Part shown: positions 43,855 through 52,155 of the stretch, piece after piece
Layout of the letters: each line of letters begins with the position of its first letter
Numbering within the stretch: position 1 is the first letter of the stretch
Source of the DNA: Streptomyces sp. Go-475
GTDB lineage: Bacteria > Actinomycetota > Actinomycetes > Streptomycetales > Streptomycetaceae
DNA length: 64,000 nt
Assembly: GCF_003330845.1 (NCBI RefSeq)
Contig: NZ_CP026121.1
Location: 6,677,501-6,741,500, forward strand
Direction of reading: 5' to 3'
Program-made: the position numbers and the translations under genes
Notes under the pieces: generated by a model
The model's input: the letters and a program-made list of their open reading frames with translations, nothing else
Told to the model about the DNA's origin: nothing
Database searches by the model: none

Positions 43855-45246
43855 TCACCGGCCCGGGCGCGTCGCCGCGTACAGGGCCTCGACCACGCGG
43901 TCCTGCTCGCCGAGGGACAGCCCCGCGTGCAGCGGAAGGTGCAGCACCCGGTCGTGCAGCCACTCGGTCCGCGGCAGCCGCGCCCGCCCGAAGAACCGCT
44001 CGCGCACGGGGGTCTGCTGACGGTGGGTCAGGACCGGGTAGTAGACGTCCGTCTCCACCCTGTTCCGCCGCGCCAGCTCGTCCCGCAGGGCGTCGCGGGC
44101 CGGCGCACCGCCGTCCACCAGCACCGGGAACAGGTGCCAGGAGTGGTCGGGCGCGAAGACGGGCGTCTCCAGCACGCCCTCCTCGGCCAGCGGGCGCAGC
44201 GCCTCCACGTAGCGCCGGGCGAGGTACGTCCGCCGCAGCCCCCGCAGACCCGTCCACGGCAGCAGGGCCAGGCCGATCGCGGCCATGGTGTTGTCGAGGC
44301 GCGCGTTGAGGCCGTACGCCTCGCACTTGACGTTCTTCCGCCCCGGCGCGAAGCCGTGGTAGCCGGCCACCCGGCAGCGCTCGGCGATCTCGGCCGAGTC
44401 GGTGACGATGGCACCGGCCTTCCCGCACAGCCCGACGTTCTTGTACGGGTTGAAGCTGAGGGCCGCCGCGTCGGAGTACCGCCCCACACCGGTCACCCCG
44501 ATCGCCTGGCAGGCGTCCTCGACGATCCGCAGCGCGTACCGGTCCGCGACGGCCCGCAGCCCGGCCATGTCGGCGAGCTTGCCGTGGAGGTGGACGGGCA
44601 GGACCGCCACGGTGCGCGGGGTGACCTGCTCCGCCACCGACACCGGGTCCAGGTTGCCGTCGGTGGTCACGTCGGCGAGGACGGGGACCGCGCCGCAGGC
44701 GAACACCGCGTTCTCGGTGGCGGCGAAGCTGTTGGCCGGGAGGACCACCTCGTCGCCGGGCTCGACGCCCACCGCGCGCAGGGCGATGACGAGCGCGTCG
44801 GTCCCGCTGCCGGTGGCGACCGCGCAGTTCAGGCCCGCGATGTCGGCGACGGCGTCCTCGAACGCGGTGACCGCCGGACCGCTCGTGAACTCACAGCTCT
44901 CCAGGACCCGCGCGAAGGCCTCGGCGGCGGCGCTCTTCTCCCGGGGCGACAGCAGCCGTTCCTTCGGCAGGAACGGGACGTGCGAGATCTGCGCGGGCTC
45001 CGGGAACAGGGAGGCGACGAACCGGTCGGGGTCCCCGGGAGCGGAGTTCCACGACGACAGGGCGCTCGCCAGCTCCCGGTGGGCGAGGGCCTCCCGCACG
45101 GGGTGGGTGATCCGCACGCCGCCGGCGAGGTCCTCGACCACCCGGTGCAGGCTGCGACTGTCCCCGAGGAGGGCGGAGCCGGTGGTTGCGGAGCCGGTGG
45201 TGGCGGAGCCGGTGGCCGTGCCGGGGTCGGCGGTGGAGACGGTCAT
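43855..45246 (-). CDS. ntdA: DegT/DnrJ/EryC1 aminotransferase, NtdA-like
   Basis: PLP-dependent sugar aminotransferase of 463 aa. GSGTDALVIALRA (147-159) binds PLP phosphate, VEDACQAIG (242-250) holds its ring, and the Schiff-base lysine is K269 in SFNPYKNVGLCGKAGAIV. An N-terminal domain of about 90 residues before the fold, as in NtdA, distinguishes it from ordinary DegT enzymes. Predicted reaction: glutamate-dependent amination of 3-oxo-glucose 6-phosphate to kanosamine 6-phosphate. ATG 45246 has AAGGAG upstream. First gene of the operon, divergent from an MmyB-like regulator. The first 25 residues include a GSATT repeat encoded by a 15-bp tandem repeat. Confidence 0.8.
   Translation of the reverse strand: MTVSTADPGTATGSATTGSATTGSALLGDSRSLHRVVEDLAGGVRITHPVREALAHRELASALSSWNSAPGDPDRFVASLFPEPAQISHVPFLPKERLLSPREKSAAAEAFARVLESCEFTSGPAVTAFEDAVADIAGLNCAVATGSGTDALVIALRAVGVEPGDEVVLPANSFAATENAVFACGAVPVLADVTTDGNLDPVSVAEQVTPRTVAVLPVHLHGKLADMAGLRAVADRYALRIVEDACQAIGVTGVGRYSDAAALSFNPYKNVGLCGKAGAIVTDSAEIAERCRVAGYHGFAPGRKNVKCEAYGLNARLDNTMAAIGLALLPWTGLRGLRRTYLARRYVEALRPLAEEGVLETPVFAPDHSWHLFPVLVDGGAPARDALRDELARRNRVETDVYYPVLTHRQQTPVRERFFGRARLPRTEWLHDRVLHLPLHAGLSLGEQDRVVEALYAATRPGR
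45173..45217. repeat. 15-bp tandem repeat within the ntdA-like start
   Basis: Three near-identical units beginning GCGGAGCCGGTGG, in frame, encoding GSATT-like repeats in the N-terminal tail. Copy number could vary without frameshift. Confidence 0.75.
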
Positions 45247-45412
45247 GCGTACTCCTTGCGTTCGAAGAGCGGAGAGAAACTGCGCCGACGCGTGCGCAGG
45301 GGCATCGAAAATACGGACGGAATGGCTGCCGAATAGTGCTCGAATCTATTTCCGCGAGGGCTGGGGGAGCGGCACACCTCGGCGATGCTGGCAGCGGTCG
45401 ACAAGCTCCGTC

Positions 45413-45434
45413 AACCGGCATCTTTTTGCCGCGT
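45413..45434. promoter_or_regulatory. Degenerate second copy of the operator
   Basis: Left arm AACCGGCA is identical to the main palindrome; the right arm retains TGCCG after the same 6-bp centre. It overlaps a candidate -35 (TTGACG, minus strand) of the ntdA-like operon. Confidence 0.55.
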
Positions 45435-45504
45435 ACCAAGGACCCGGAAATCCCCGGAAACCCCGGGAACCGCCCCTGGGAAACGGGGCGGACAACCGGT
45501 CGAC

Positions 45505-45526
45505 AACCGGCAGAATTCTGCCGGTT
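45505..45526. promoter_or_regulatory. Perfect 22-bp palindromic operator
   Basis: Two 11-bp arms AACCGGCAGAA and TTCTGCCGGTT without spacer. It sits 258 bp upstream of the aminotransferase and 112-133 bp upstream of the regulator start. Size and perfect symmetry indicate a dimeric repressor or activator site, probably for the divergent regulator or an unlinked LacI/TetR protein. Confidence 0.7.
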
Positions 45527-45637
45527 CCCCAGGTCCACCCCGGCGACCAGGGCATATGTCACCCCCTTTCGCATGCCCCATCAGGCCTTGTTACGGTGTG
45601 TTTCCCCGGTGATACGCAGAGGGAGTGGGTGCGAGCC

Positions 45638-46414
45638 GTGCCACGTGATGCCCTGCCGGATCTGCTGCGCGCTTGGCGGATGGATGCGGGAAACAAAATG
45701 AACAGGGGAAGACAGTTACCTCAAAAAGAGGTGGCGCGCCGGATGGGGGTGAGTGAGCGGTGGTACCGGAATCTCGAGACCGGGGCGCACGTACCGCTTT
45801 CCATGGAAATCCTCGAACGTCTTTCCCGGGCCCTGCTGCTCGGCCCCGACGAACGCATGGCCCTGCACGGCCACGCCCTCGGCGGTGCCGGCGGGCGGCA
45901 GCCCGGTGAGCAGGACCCGCGCGGCGCCACCGAGGAGCTGGCCGCCCTCACCTCGGCGCGGATCGGCTTCCCCAGCTATCTCACCGACCAGGCGTGGAAC
46001 GTCCTCGACCACAACGCCGCCATGGCCCGCTGGTTCCCCTGGGTGCGGGAACCGGACGCCAACCTGATGCGCTGGGCCCTGACCACGAACGCGGCCCGCG
46101 AACAGATCGTGGACTGGCCCCGGCACGCCGCGCAGTACCTCGCCCTGCTGCGGTTCGCGCTGGTGACCCGGCCCGACGACACCGGCCTCGGCGCCCTGCG
46201 CGACGCCGTGCTGGCCGACCGCGCCTGCCGCGACCTGTGGGACCGCGGCGCCAAGGTCCTCGCCTACCGGCACGGCCACCGCTACGAACTGCGCCTGCCG
46301 CACGTCAGCCCGGAGCCCCTCAAGGTCACGTCGCAGGTGCTGCTCCCCGCGTACCGACAGGAACTCCGCTACGTCCTGCTGCTGCCCACGGAGGACGAGC
46401 CGGACGGTAGCTGA
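45638..46414 (+). CDS. MmyB-like XRE-family regulator with a TTA codon
   Basis: DNA-binding protein of about 258 aa: N-terminal XRE helix-turn-helix (LPQKEVARRMGVSERWYRNLE, residues 27-47, given as positions plus key motif VSERWYRNLE) and a C-terminal MmyB-like PAS/ligand domain (DQAWNVLDHNAAM, LVLPAYRQELRYVLLLP-like end). L27 is encoded by TTA (45716-45718), the rare bldA codon. The first 30 codons are clearly less GC-rich than the rest. GTG 45638 is preferred; GTG 45629 lies only 3 nt from AGGGAG. Divergent from the kanosamine-like operon and its probable regulator; note that Bacillus uses a LacI-type NtdR instead. Confidence 0.82.
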   Translation: MPRDALPDLLRAWRMDAGNKMNRGRQLPQKEVARRMGVSERWYRNLETGAHVPLSMEILERLSRALLLGPDERMALHGHALGGAGGRQPGEQDPRGATEELAALTSARIGFPSYLTDQAWNVLDHNAAMARWFPWVREPDANLMRWALTTNAAREQIVDWPRHAAQYLALLRFALVTRPDDTGLGALRDAVLADRACRDLWDRGAKVLAYRHGHRYELRLPHVSPEPLKVTSQVLLPAYRQELRYVLLLPTEDEPDGS

Positions 46415-46754
46415 AACGCGCGTTCCGCGCGGGCGGCCTCCGTCGGGGGACCCTCAGCCCAGGGGCCAGATGCCGCCGACGCGAACCGTTTTCGTTGCCG
46501 TGAGGCAACTTGTGAGCCCTTTCGGACGATCCGCAAGGCGTGGACGGACGCGCTACAGCTCCGGAATGCGCCGGAATCGGTTCCTTTCTCACGCCTGCGG
46601 GGGCGCGAACCAGGGGAAGGGGCGCGGCTGATTCCGCGTCGCATGTGAAGGCACTTTCCGGGCACAGCACGCCGGTTTGTGTGCTTCGCGTGACAGGTTG
46701 TGGGGCCCCGGTGACCGTAGGAGTCTCCGGGGCTGACTTCCTGTGGGGGAATGC
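46415..46754. other. Intergenic region upstream of the RHS gene
   Basis: 340 bp without a gene. It contains GTTGCC-GTGA-GGCAAC (46494-46509), a 6-bp stem with tetraloop that may end the regulator transcript, and presumably the RHS promoter in its right half. No RNA gene recognised. Confidence 0.5.
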
Positions 46755-49700
46755 ATGCACTCACGTGCTTCCGGCACGCCTGTCCGGCGTGCCCGCAGAC
46801 CGGTGCGCTACGGACTTTCAGCCGCGCTGGCAACACTGTCGCTGCTCGCTCCGGCCTCGCCGGTGTTCGCCGCGCCGTCGCCGGCGGATCCGGGTCCCGC
46901 GTCGGTGTGGGGCAAGAAGACCGACTTCCAGGTTCCGCCGGTGAAGGTCGGCAAGACCCAGCCCGTGCCCGGCGTGGCTGAGGCCGAACCGACGAGGGAG
47001 CAGGCCGCGTGGCGGGCGCAGCAGAAGGAACGTGCGCGTACCGGTGAGATACCCGAGCCGCCGAAGGCGCCGTCCGCTTCGGCGGGGACCGGTGCGGCGG
47101 CGACCGTGTACGTCCCGGAGGACCAGGGCGCGGTGCCCTGGCACAAGATCTCGGACTTCCGGATCACCGACTCCCTGGTGGCGAGGATCAATCTCTCCAC
47201 CGGCAACCTGATGCTCGCCGCCACCGACTTCGAGATCGCAGGTGTCGGCAAGAAACTGCGTCTGGCGCGGACGTACAACTCCTTCGACGCGCCGTGGGGC
47301 AAGGTGTCCCAGCGGTGGTGGCAGGAGTACGAGCGCTATCTGCACATGTTCACCGGCGAGGTCGTCCTCTACGACGCCACCGGGGCCACGGTCCGCTTCA
47401 CCGAGAACGCCGACGGCACCTACACCACGCCCAGGGGCTGCTCGAAGGACCTGAAGAAGAACGCCGACGGCACCTACACGCTGACCGACCGCAAGTCCGG
47501 CTCGAAGGACACCTACGACGCGCACGGCACGCTGACCGAGGTCACGGACAGGAACAAGGGCGCCATCACCGTCGACCAACACGACGAGGGAGCCGAGCAC
47601 AAGGGCTTCAAGCTCACCGAGACCCGCTCCGGCCGCTGGATCGACCTGGTCAAGACGGACGCGAGCCAGTGGCAGGCCAAGGACCACACCGGCCGCACCG
47701 CCGTCTTCGACCTCAACGCGGCCGGCGACCTGGCCAAGACCACCGACACCGAGGGCAAGCCGACCGTCTTCGGCTACGACTCCTCGCGCCGTCTGACGAA
47801 GATCACCACACCTGAGGGACGGGTCACGGTCCTCACCTACGACGACCACAACCGCGTGCGCTCCATGCTGCGGGCCACCGACTTCAACGGCTCCGGCCAC
47901 ACCGGCCCCACCTACACCTACACGTACGCGAACACCGACCCGTCGGCGGCCGGGACGACGACGGTCACCGACCCCGAGCAGCACGCCACGAAGCACGAGC
48001 ACAACGCCGACGGCGGCGTCACCAAGGTCACCGACGCACTCGGGCACACCCGCAAGAGCACCTTCGACGCCAACCACAACATCGACACGGCCGAGGACGC
48101 CATGGGTGTCGCCGGCGCGGCCGGGAACGTCACGGACTACGGCTGGGACTCCCGCAACAACCCCACCTCCGCCGAGCTGCCCACCGGCGCCACCGCGTCA
48201 CTGACCGGGTATCAGACCATTTCCGGCGCGGACCTGCCCGGCACGTTCACCAGCGCCGACGGCGAGAAGACCGACTACACCTACGACACGGCCGGCAACA
48301 CCAAGTCCGTCGCCGTCACCGGCACCGGCGGCGGCAGGCGCACCTTCGACTACAACCCCGCCACCCCCACCTGCAACGGCTTCGAAGGCCAGACCTGCAA
48401 GGTCACGACCACCATGTCGGCCACCAAGTCGGTCTCGACCTCGTTCCTCTACGACACCAAGGGCAACCTGTCCAAGGTCACCCCGCCCGCGCCCCTCGGT
48501 TCCACCACCTACACCTACGACGCGCTGGGCCGGCCGGAGACGGTCACCGACGGCCGCGGCATCAAAACGGTGTACACCTACGACGACCGCGACCGGATCA
48601 CTCAGGTGTCCTCCACCGACGCCACCGTGCGCTACCACTACGACGGCGACGGCAACCTCAGACAGCGCGACGACGGCACGGGCGTGACCAAGTACGAGTT
48701 CGACCCGCTGTCCAGGGAGACGGTCCGCACCCTGCAGAACGGCTCACAGACCAAGCTCACCTACACCCCGGCCGGCAACGTCGACACCTACGAGGACCCG
48801 GCCGGCGTCACCGACTTCACCTGGAACGAGGTCAACAAGCTCGCCGAGCTGAAGGACCCGACCGGAAAGACCACCACGTACAAGTACAACGCCAACGACT
48901 TCCGGACCACGACGACGTACCCCGGCGGCACGGTTCAGGAGGTCACCCCGGACAAGTCCAGCCGGCCCGAGAAGATCAAGGCGACCTCACCCAGGGGCAC
49001 CCTGGTCGACCTCGCCTACTCCTACTCCAACGCCGGTACGGACGGCGCCAGGATCCGCACCCGGACCGACGCCGTCACCGGCCTGAAGACCACGTACACC
49101 TACGACAGCGCCGGCCGCTTCTCCTACGCCAAGGAGGAGAAGGGCACCACGCTGAACTCCTCCTGGCAGTACTGCTACGACCAGGCCGGCAACCTCACCA
49201 GCCAGGGCGTCGAGCAGGGCTGCCCGCGCGGCACCACCTACACCGTCAACGACGCCCAGCAGATCACCGCCAAGAACGGCTCCACCACCAACTGGTCCTA
49301 CGACAGGACCGGCAACGAGACCGCCGGCGCCTCGACCCCCGAGGGCACCCGAACCGGGGAAACCTGGTCCGACTACAGCCAGTTGACGTCGATCACCGTC
49401 GCCGGCCAGACATACGCCGGGCAGTACGGCTCCACCGACCAGAGCGAGCGCGTCAAACTCGGTGACACCTTCTTCCACAACGGCCCGCTCGGCCTCTCGG
49501 CCAAGACCACGGCCGGCGTCGACATGGGATTCAACCGGGAACCCGGGGGCACCTTGAACTCCATGACGACCGGGGGTAAGTCGTACTACTACCTCACCGA
49601 CGCGATCGGCTCCGTCGTCGCGCTCGCCGACGAGACCGGCACCAAGGTGAACACCTACGGCTACAGCCCACGCGGCGTCGAACGCGGCACCACCACCGAA

Positions 49701-50195
49701 AAGGTCTCCCAGCCCTACCGGTTCGCCGGCGGCTTCCAGGACCCGACCGGCCTGTACCACTTCTCGGCCCGCTATTACGACCCCCACAACGGCCGCTTCA
49801 CCAGCCCCGACCCCTCCGGCCAGGAGAAGAACCCCTACCTCTACGCCGAAGGCGACCCCGTCAACCGCATCGACCCTTCAGGGCTGGCAGCTTGGCAGAT
49901 CGGCGGCGAAATCTGTGCCGGTGTGTGCCTCGGCGGCGGCTATGCCGAAGACGACCAGGGTGAAGGAGGGGGATTCTTCAACATCGGCGTGGGCTCTCCC
50001 GGCGTCTCCGGCGGATACGAGGGAAGCACGGGCGACGCAAGTGCCGGTCCGTCGGCGTACGGCAAGTGCCAAGCCGGCTTCGGCAGCATCGGGGGCCAAC
50101 TGGCCCAAGGCGGCGACTTCGCGCTGACCGGTGGTCTGGGCGGCCCCAGGGCCTCGACCCCCAAGTGCTCCGGTGGTCTGCAGGTCCAGTTCTGA
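46755..50195 (+). CDS. Secreted RHS/YD-repeat protein with variable C-terminal tip
   Basis: Protein of 1146 aa with a Sec signal (about 1-40; ATLSLLAPASPVFAA), a DUF6531-like N-region (LMLAATDFEIAGVGKKLRLARTYNS-type), many YD repeats (for example YTYDALGRPETVTD) and the conserved RHS core end: RFAGGFQDPTGLYHFSARYYD and DPSGL (1040-1044). The last 102 residues (1045-1146) are Gly-rich with four cysteines and match no domain I recognise. This is the layout of polymorphic toxins or cell-surface RHS proteins, where the tip is the effector. ATG 46755 is chosen with GGGGGA upstream; GTG 46743 is an alternative. Two tiny membrane-protein genes follow. Confidence 0.88.
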   Translation: MHSRASGTPVRRARRPVRYGLSAALATLSLLAPASPVFAAPSPADPGPASVWGKKTDFQVPPVKVGKTQPVPGVAEAEPTREQAAWRAQQKERARTGEIPEPPKAPSASAGTGAAATVYVPEDQGAVPWHKISDFRITDSLVARINLSTGNLMLAATDFEIAGVGKKLRLARTYNSFDAPWGKVSQRWWQEYERYLHMFTGEVVLYDATGATVRFTENADGTYTTPRGCSKDLKKNADGTYTLTDRKSGSKDTYDAHGTLTEVTDRNKGAITVDQHDEGAEHKGFKLTETRSGRWIDLVKTDASQWQAKDHTGRTAVFDLNAAGDLAKTTDTEGKPTVFGYDSSRRLTKITTPEGRVTVLTYDDHNRVRSMLRATDFNGSGHTGPTYTYTYANTDPSAAGTTTVTDPEQHATKHEHNADGGVTKVTDALGHTRKSTFDANHNIDTAEDAMGVAGAAGNVTDYGWDSRNNPTSAELPTGATASLTGYQTISGADLPGTFTSADGEKTDYTYDTAGNTKSVAVTGTGGGRRTFDYNPATPTCNGFEGQTCKVTTTMSATKSVSTSFLYDTKGNLSKVTPPAPLGSTTYTYDALGRPETVTDGRGIKTVYTYDDRDRITQVSSTDATVRYHYDGDGNLRQRDDGTGVTKYEFDPLSRETVRTLQNGSQTKLTYTPAGNVDTYEDPAGVTDFTWNEVNKLAELKDPTGKTTTYKYNANDFRTTTTYPGGTVQEVTPDKSSRPEKIKATSPRGTLVDLAYSYSNAGTDGARIRTRTDAVTGLKTTYTYDSAGRFSYAKEEKGTTLNSSWQYCYDQAGNLTSQGVEQGCPRGTTYTVNDAQQITAKNGSTTNWSYDRTGNETAGASTPEGTRTGETWSDYSQLTSITVAGQTYAGQYGSTDQSERVKLGDTFFHNGPLGLSAKTTAGVDMGFNREPGGTLNSMTTGGKSYYYLTDAIGSVVALADETGTKVNTYGYSPRGVERGTTTEKVSQPYRFAGGFQDPTGLYHFSARYYDPHNGRFTSPDPSGQEKNPYLYAEGDPVNRIDPSGLAAWQIGGEICAGVCLGGGYAEDDQGEGGGFFNIGVGSPGVSGGYEGSTGDASAGPSAYGKCQAGFGSIGGQLAQGGDFALTGGLGGPRASTPKCSGGLQVQF

Positions 50196-50254
50196 CGAAC
50201 CCTCGCCGTGAGCGGCCACCGGCCGCCCACGGCCTTCGGTGAAAGGAAAAGAGA

Positions 50255-50380
50255 ATGGACATCAGGACGCTGGCTGCGGAGGGCAAGGAGCCGGTAACCG
50301 GGCCGTTGCTGTACTTCCTCATCGGTGTCGCAGTGCTCTTCGCCGTGATCATCGCTGTACGGCTCCTGCGTAAGAGGTGA
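50255..50380 (+). CDS. 41-aa single-span membrane protein
   Basis: Very small gene starting MDIRTLAAEGKEPVTG, then one hydrophobic segment (about 18-35, LLYFLIGVAVLFAVIIAV) and a basic end RLLRKR. AAAGGA lies about 8 nt upstream of the ATG. It starts 59 bp after the RHS stop and 29 bp before the next small gene. Coding potential is supported by the ribosome site, the Cin-type topology and the conserved strand. An accessory or immunity role to the RHS protein is speculative. Confidence 0.6.
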   Translation: MDIRTLAAEGKEPVTGPLLYFLIGVAVLFAVIIAVRLLRKR

Positions 50381-50409
50381 ATTACTATTACTGGCGATGG
50401 GAGAAACCG

Positions 50410-50631
50410 ATGAATGAGCGCACCCTGGTGGGAATCGGCGCGGTGATCATCGGAATTATGCTGATGCTCGGAAGTCAGGCCCTTGCCAGGCGCTCGATGA
50501 AGAACGAGAACGTCTTCGGCAGAGCCAATCGCGAAAAGCCCGCCATGGCCAGAGTCATGCCCGTGGTGGTCGGAGCCGGTATGACGCTGTGCGGAGTGCT
50601 CGTACTCACGGGTGTCTTGGGAGTCCAGTAG
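50410..50631 (+). CDS. 73-aa two-span membrane protein
   Basis: Small gene starting MNERTLVGIGAVIIGIMLML-like (ATG 50410 gives MNERTL...). Two membrane segments (about 5-22 and 50-70) flank a basic loop (RRSMKNENVFGRANREK). GGGAGA lies upstream. Its base composition is less GC-rich than its neighbours. Third gene in line with the RHS protein and the 41-aa protein; no family recognised. Confidence 0.65.
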   Translation: MNERTLVGIGAVIIGIMLMLGSQALARRSMKNENVFGRANREKPAMARVMPVVVGAGMTLCGVLVLTGVLGVQ

Positions 50632-50659
50632 CCGCCGTTCCGGTACTGAACGGCTCCCG

Positions 50660-51967
50660 TCACCGCCCCGCCGGACTGCTCTCGGTCGGTGACGCACTCG
50701 GCATCGCCGGTACAGCAGCCGGTGCTGCGGCAATGCTGCCCATCGGCCGGGCGGCCACCGGCGGAACCTCCGTCGCTCGGACGAAGCAGCGTGACAACCG
50801 CCCCGACAAGGCGGCATCGGCGGTGATCGCGTCGGCTACCTGTTCGACGGTATGTCCGTCGGTGTCGATGCGCAGATCACCGATCCCGGCATCCTCGAGG
50901 CCGGCGGCCGATGCCACCGCCCGGTCGGCGACGTGGCGCAGGTGTGTGCCGGACTGCCCCCGCAACGGGTCGCCCGGTTGGGCCCAACTGCCGCCTTGGC
51001 CACGGGACATGATGCGTTCCGTCAGGTGCTGCCGTCCGGCGTGCAGTCGGCACAGCGTGATCTCGGTCGCGGGCAGCGCCTCGGCGTACGCCGTGACCGT
51101 GGCCTCGTCCTCGACCGGGCCGGACATGATCAGGCACTGGGCCCCGGCCGCACGGTAAGTCCGCCACACGGCGGCCAGGTTGCGGGCCTTGAGCCGATGG
51201 TGGGCGGGATCATCCGGAACCGGACGGCAGAAGCCGAGCTGGTCGAGGTCGAGATACGCGGCGGTGGCACCAGTGCGCAGGACTCTTCGGTAGACCTCGA
51301 AGCCGACCGTCGACTTGCCGACACCGGTCGCGCCGCACAGCCACAGAACCGGAAGTTCAGCGGAAGGCTCCGCCCGCGCCGTGGCCGAGCTCCTGCCCGC
51401 GGCGGTGACCGCCGACGGCTCGGGCGCGTCAGCCGGCCGGTCGAGAGCCGAGGCCGGCCATCCGCCGGTTCGCTCCCCGACACGCCGCGCCACCTCGTCC
51501 ACCAGCAGTCCGCTGGTGTCGACGCAGGCGTCCGCAAAGGTGCTCGCGTCCAGGGCGTCGGCTTCCCGCAGCACCTCGTCGACCAACTCGGCAGGCCCTC
51601 CGCGACCGGTGAACCGCTGCCGCAGCACCTCCCGGTCGGCACGCAGGCGGCAGACCGTCACCGCGGCCTGCGGGATCTGGTCGACATGCACCCCGCAGGC
51701 GGGATCGACGACACCCGAAACGATGAGACACCGGGCACCGGCCGCACGGAAACCGGCCAGCACCGCATCGACATTGCGTGCCTTCATCCGGTGCCGCCCT
51801 GGGTCCCCCGCAGGCTCGGGGTAGCAGATCCCCAACTGGTCGATGTCGACGAAACAGCTCTCGATCCCGGTCCGTACGAGGTGGGAGTACAGCTCCCAGG
51901 CGACCGAGGTCTTGCCGACTCCCGGCGGCCCGCAGAGCCACAGCACGGGGAACACGGCGCCCCTCAC
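50660..51967 (-). CDS. Tandem-duplicated P-loop kinase-like protein
   Basis: Protein of 435 aa made of two homologous nucleotide-binding halves. Half 1: VLWLCGPPGVGKTS (Walker A 13-20), VDIDQLGICYPEP, RMKARNVDAVLAGFRAAGARCLIVSG. Half 2: VLWLCGATGVGKST (212-220), LDLDQLGFCRPVP, RLKARNLAAVWRTYRAAGAQCLIMSG. The halves look like small AAA_33/APS-kinase-type kinases. Ala/Pro-rich linkers separate and follow them. Start GTG 51967. Substrate unknown; convergent with the small membrane-protein genes, 28 bp apart. Confidence 0.78.
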   Translation of the reverse strand: MRGAVFPVLWLCGPPGVGKTSVAWELYSHLVRTGIESCFVDIDQLGICYPEPAGDPGRHRMKARNVDAVLAGFRAAGARCLIVSGVVDPACGVHVDQIPQAAVTVCRLRADREVLRQRFTGRGGPAELVDEVLREADALDASTFADACVDTSGLLVDEVARRVGERTGGWPASALDRPADAPEPSAVTAAGRSSATARAEPSAELPVLWLCGATGVGKSTVGFEVYRRVLRTGATAAYLDLDQLGFCRPVPDDPAHHRLKARNLAAVWRTYRAAGAQCLIMSGPVEDEATVTAYAEALPATEITLCRLHAGRQHLTERIMSRGQGGSWAQPGDPLRGQSGTHLRHVADRAVASAAGLEDAGIGDLRIDTDGHTVEQVADAITADAALSGRLSRCFVRATEVPPVAARPMGSIAAAPAAVPAMPSASPTESSPAGR

Positions 51968-52155
51968 CAGCTTGCCGCCAGATCAGGGCGACGCGCCGTG
52001 AACCGGCGAAGCGCGGGTTCGCTGACAGAGACCATGGCCCGGGATTCTCTCCGTCGCGCCCACGCTTGTCGACAGATTTTGGCGCCCGCGAACGCCCCCA
52101 CGAGGATCAGCGGCGCGGCGCCCGGTCCGTACGGGTGCGGTTTTCCGCAGGGTGA
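51968..52155. other. Short intergenic segment
   Basis: 188 bp between the tandem-kinase gene and the acetyltransferase remnant. No gene or clear signal other than a presumed promoter for the kinase gene. Confidence 0.4.

Larger units (their letters stand above)
45247..45637. other. Divergent intergenic region of the kanosamine-like operon
   Basis: 391 bp between the ntdA-like gene and the regulator. It holds two operator-like sites (listed separately), AT-rich patches near 45330 and 45590, and a minus-strand TTGACG (45414-45409) that could be the -35 of the operon. The second operator copy overlaps that hexamer. No ORF with coding character is seen. Confidence 0.55.

Noticed and set aside
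43855..45246. AHBA synthase or deoxysugar aminotransferase identity for the DegT protein
   Set aside because: No aminoshikimate or dTDP-sugar genes are nearby, and the HAD and Gfo/Idh partners plus the N-terminal extension fit NtdA better. It remains an alternative if phylogeny disagrees.
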